From NCBI GenBank assembly GCA_027022125.1, contig JALVZI010000629.1, positions 1 to 5,909 of the forward strand: a DNA stretch of 5,909 nt. The letters are read 5' to 3'. A model generated the notes under the pieces. The model was not told where the DNA came from. It saw only the letters and a list, made by a program, of their open reading frames with translations, and made no database searches. The DNA is from Anaerolineae bacterium. Its GTDB lineage: Bacteria; Chloroflexota; Anaerolineae; 4572-78. A program made the translations under genes and the position numbers. Positions 4,533 to 5,909 of this stretch are shown in pieces; positions within the stretch are counted from its first letter, which is position 1; the number at the start of each line of letters is the position of its first letter.

Positions 4533-5909
4533 ATGTCCATTCGCATCCGATTGACGCTGTGGTATGTTTCGCTGTTGGCAGTGATTCTCATTACCTTCAG
4601 CGTTGCCTTTTACACCGTTTTGCAATACAGCCTCACCACCGAACTCGACCGCTCGCTGCAAGAGCGGGCGCAGCAGGTGGCGGCGGGCATCCGGGCACTG
4701 AACGACCCGCTGGATATTCTCCGTTTCGGGGTGATTCGGCTGCCCGAACTGGATGTTTTCTCTTCCCGTTCCATTTACATCCAAATAACCGATGCGCAGG
4801 GCGATGTCATCAAACGCTCGCCAAATTTGATGGGGCGCGAACTGCCCATTGACCAAGAAATTTTAAACAATCTGCGAGCCAAACAGCCCATCATCAAAAC
4901 GATGCCCATCGGTTCCATGGAAATGCGGCTGTACAGCGCGCCGCTCGTTTCCGGTGATGGCGATGTGCTGGGAATGGTGCAGGTCGGCAATCCGGTGGGC
5001 GAAATTCAAGCCACCCTGCGGCGAGTGCTCCTCTTTTTGGTCAGCGGCACAATTATTTCATTGGGGTTGGCGATGCTGGGCGGGGTGTGGCTGGTGTATC
5101 TCAGCCTGCGCCCCATCGAGCGCATCACCGAAACGGCAAACCGCATCGTCAGCGCCGAAGACCTGAAACAGCGCCTGCCCGTGCCGCCCACCGATGACGA
5201 ATTGGCGCGGCTCAGCCGCACCATCAACCTGATGCTGGAACGACTGGACAACTTTTTTCAAGCGCAGGTTCGTCTCAGTGCCGATGTGTCGCACGAATTG
5301 CGCACCCCGCTGACCATCATTCGCGGCAATGTGGATATTTTGCGCCGTATGGGCGATTCGCCCACCGACCGCGAAGAGGCGCTCAACGCCATCGAAAGTG
5401 CGCTCAACCGTATGGCGCGGCTGGTCAGCGATTTGCTTCTGCTGTCGCAAGCCGATGCCGGTATGACGCTGAAAATGCAGCCCATTGATTTGGACGGCGT
5501 CATTTTGGACGTTTTTCAGCAAGCGCATGCCTTGCGCAACGGTGTCGAGTTGAAATTGGGGCACGCCGACCCGGCACGGGTTTACGGCGACGCCGACCGC
5601 CTGAAACAACTGCTCATCAACCTGATGGAAAATGCCATCAAACATACCCCAAAGGGTGGCAGCGTCACCCTGTCGGTGTATCGCGGCGAAAACACGGTGC
5701 GCATTTCGGTCGCCGATACGGGCGCGGGCATCGCGCCGGAACACCTGCCGCACATTTTCGACCGCTTTTATCGGGTGAAAGGGCAGCGCGTCAAAGGGTC
5801 GGGGCTGGGGCTGGCAATTGCCAAATGGATAGCCGAAGCGCACAACGGCACACTCACCGCCGAAAGCGAACCGGGCATCGGCAGCACCTTCATTCTCACC
5901 CTGCCGCTG
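4533..5909 (+). CDS. Sensor histidine kinase, cognate to the upstream regulator (3' end beyond window)
   Basis: The frame stays open from ATG 4533 to the right edge, giving 459 residues. Order: membrane helix (about 8-30), external sensor region (about 33-163), second helix (about 164-190), HAMP linker (about 187-240), HisKA dimerisation domain with H254 in DVSHELRTPL, and ATPase domain with N box LINLMENAIKH (N367), G1 DTGAGI (395-400), F box FDRFYR (409-414) and G2 GSGLGLAIA (422-430). The last residues, STFILTLPL, are typical of the final strand, so only a short tail is likely missing. It should autophosphorylate on H254 and pass phosphate to D53 of the regulator. The sensor region (ITDAQGDVIKRSPNLMG, then SAPLVSGDGDVLGMVQVG) has a PAS-like/PDC look common in kinases of this class; the ligand is unknown. 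There is no strong ribosome binding site, only GGG at 4525-4527, so translational coupling to the upstream gene is likely. No start codon occurs between the upstream stop and ATG 4533 in this frame. Confidence 0.96.
   Translation, partial: MSIRIRLTLWYVSLLAVILITFSVAFYTVLQYSLTTELDRSLQERAQQVAAGIRALNDPLDILRFGVIRLPELDVFSSRSIYIQITDAQGDVIKRSPNLMGRELPIDQEILNNLRAKQPIIKTMPIGSMEMRLYSAPLVSGDGDVLGMVQVGNPVGEIQATLRRVLLFLVSGTIISLGLAMLGGVWLVYLSLRPIERITETANRIVSAEDLKQRLPVPPTDDELARLSRTINLMLERLDNFFQAQVRLSADVSHELRTPLTIIRGNVDILRRMGDSPTDREEALNAIESALNRMARLVSDLLLLSQADAGMTLKMQPIDLDGVILDVFQQAHALRNGVELKLGHADPARVYGDADRLKQLLINLMENAIKHTPKGGSVTLSVYRGENTVRISVADTGAGIAPEHLPHIFDRFYRVKGQRVKGSGLGLAIAKWIAEAHNGTLTAESEPGIGSTFILTLPL

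Noticed and set aside
5058..5843. A 261-codon open frame on the minus strand across the histidine kinase
   Set aside because: It lies antisense to the HAMP, HisKA and ATPase domains of an intact kinase; composition is Gln/His/Arg-rich with no motif.

Overview
The window reads as one strand of a moderately GC-rich bacterial genome with every supported gene on the + strand. The style is that of Chloroflexota (Anaerolineae and relatives): a membrane protein joining an FHA domain to Ig-like, SH3b and FN3 domains through long Thr-Pro linkers, a secreted Ig-like protein next to it, and intergenic space full of short repeats (C/G-block hairpins, tandem CGTGAAA, GCAAATTCGC). This assignment is inferred from architecture and repeat style; there is no rRNA or marker gene to confirm it.

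Layout. (1) 2-691 is the 3' end of a gene for a beta-rich, probably exported protein whose start lies off the left edge. (2) 692-883 is a gap holding a C/G-block repeat with alternative hairpins and a G-quadruplex motif on each strand. (3) 884-2683 and 2702-3271 are two FHA-domain membrane proteins 18 bp apart, almost certainly one operon. The first carries a large multidomain second half; the second is little more than FHA, linker and one membrane helix. (4) 3272-3498 holds small repeats followed by a compact tRNA-Val(GAC) unit with a good promoter, cloverleaf and terminator. (5) 3499-3830 is non-coding leader with candidate promoters, four tandem CGTGAAA copies and a matching inverted copy about 120 bp downstream. 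(6) 3831-4511 and 4533-5909 form an OmpR/PhoB-type response regulator and sensor histidine kinase operon; the kinase runs off the right edge but its catalytic core is essentially complete.

How it fits together. Two signalling modes sit side by side. The FHA pair is expected to read phosphothreonine marks made by a Ser/Thr kinase not encoded here, and to tether that readout to the membrane and, for the larger protein, to the envelope. The two-component pair should sense an envelope or extracytoplasmic signal through a roughly 130-residue domain between two membrane helices and act on DNA through a winged helix. Nothing in the sequence ties the two systems together beyond proximity, and the tRNA unit with its terminator separates them. 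No mobile element, CRISPR array or clearly new system is visible. The least explained parts are the multidomain FHA protein, the 736-810 repeat and the repeat-bearing leader of the regulator.
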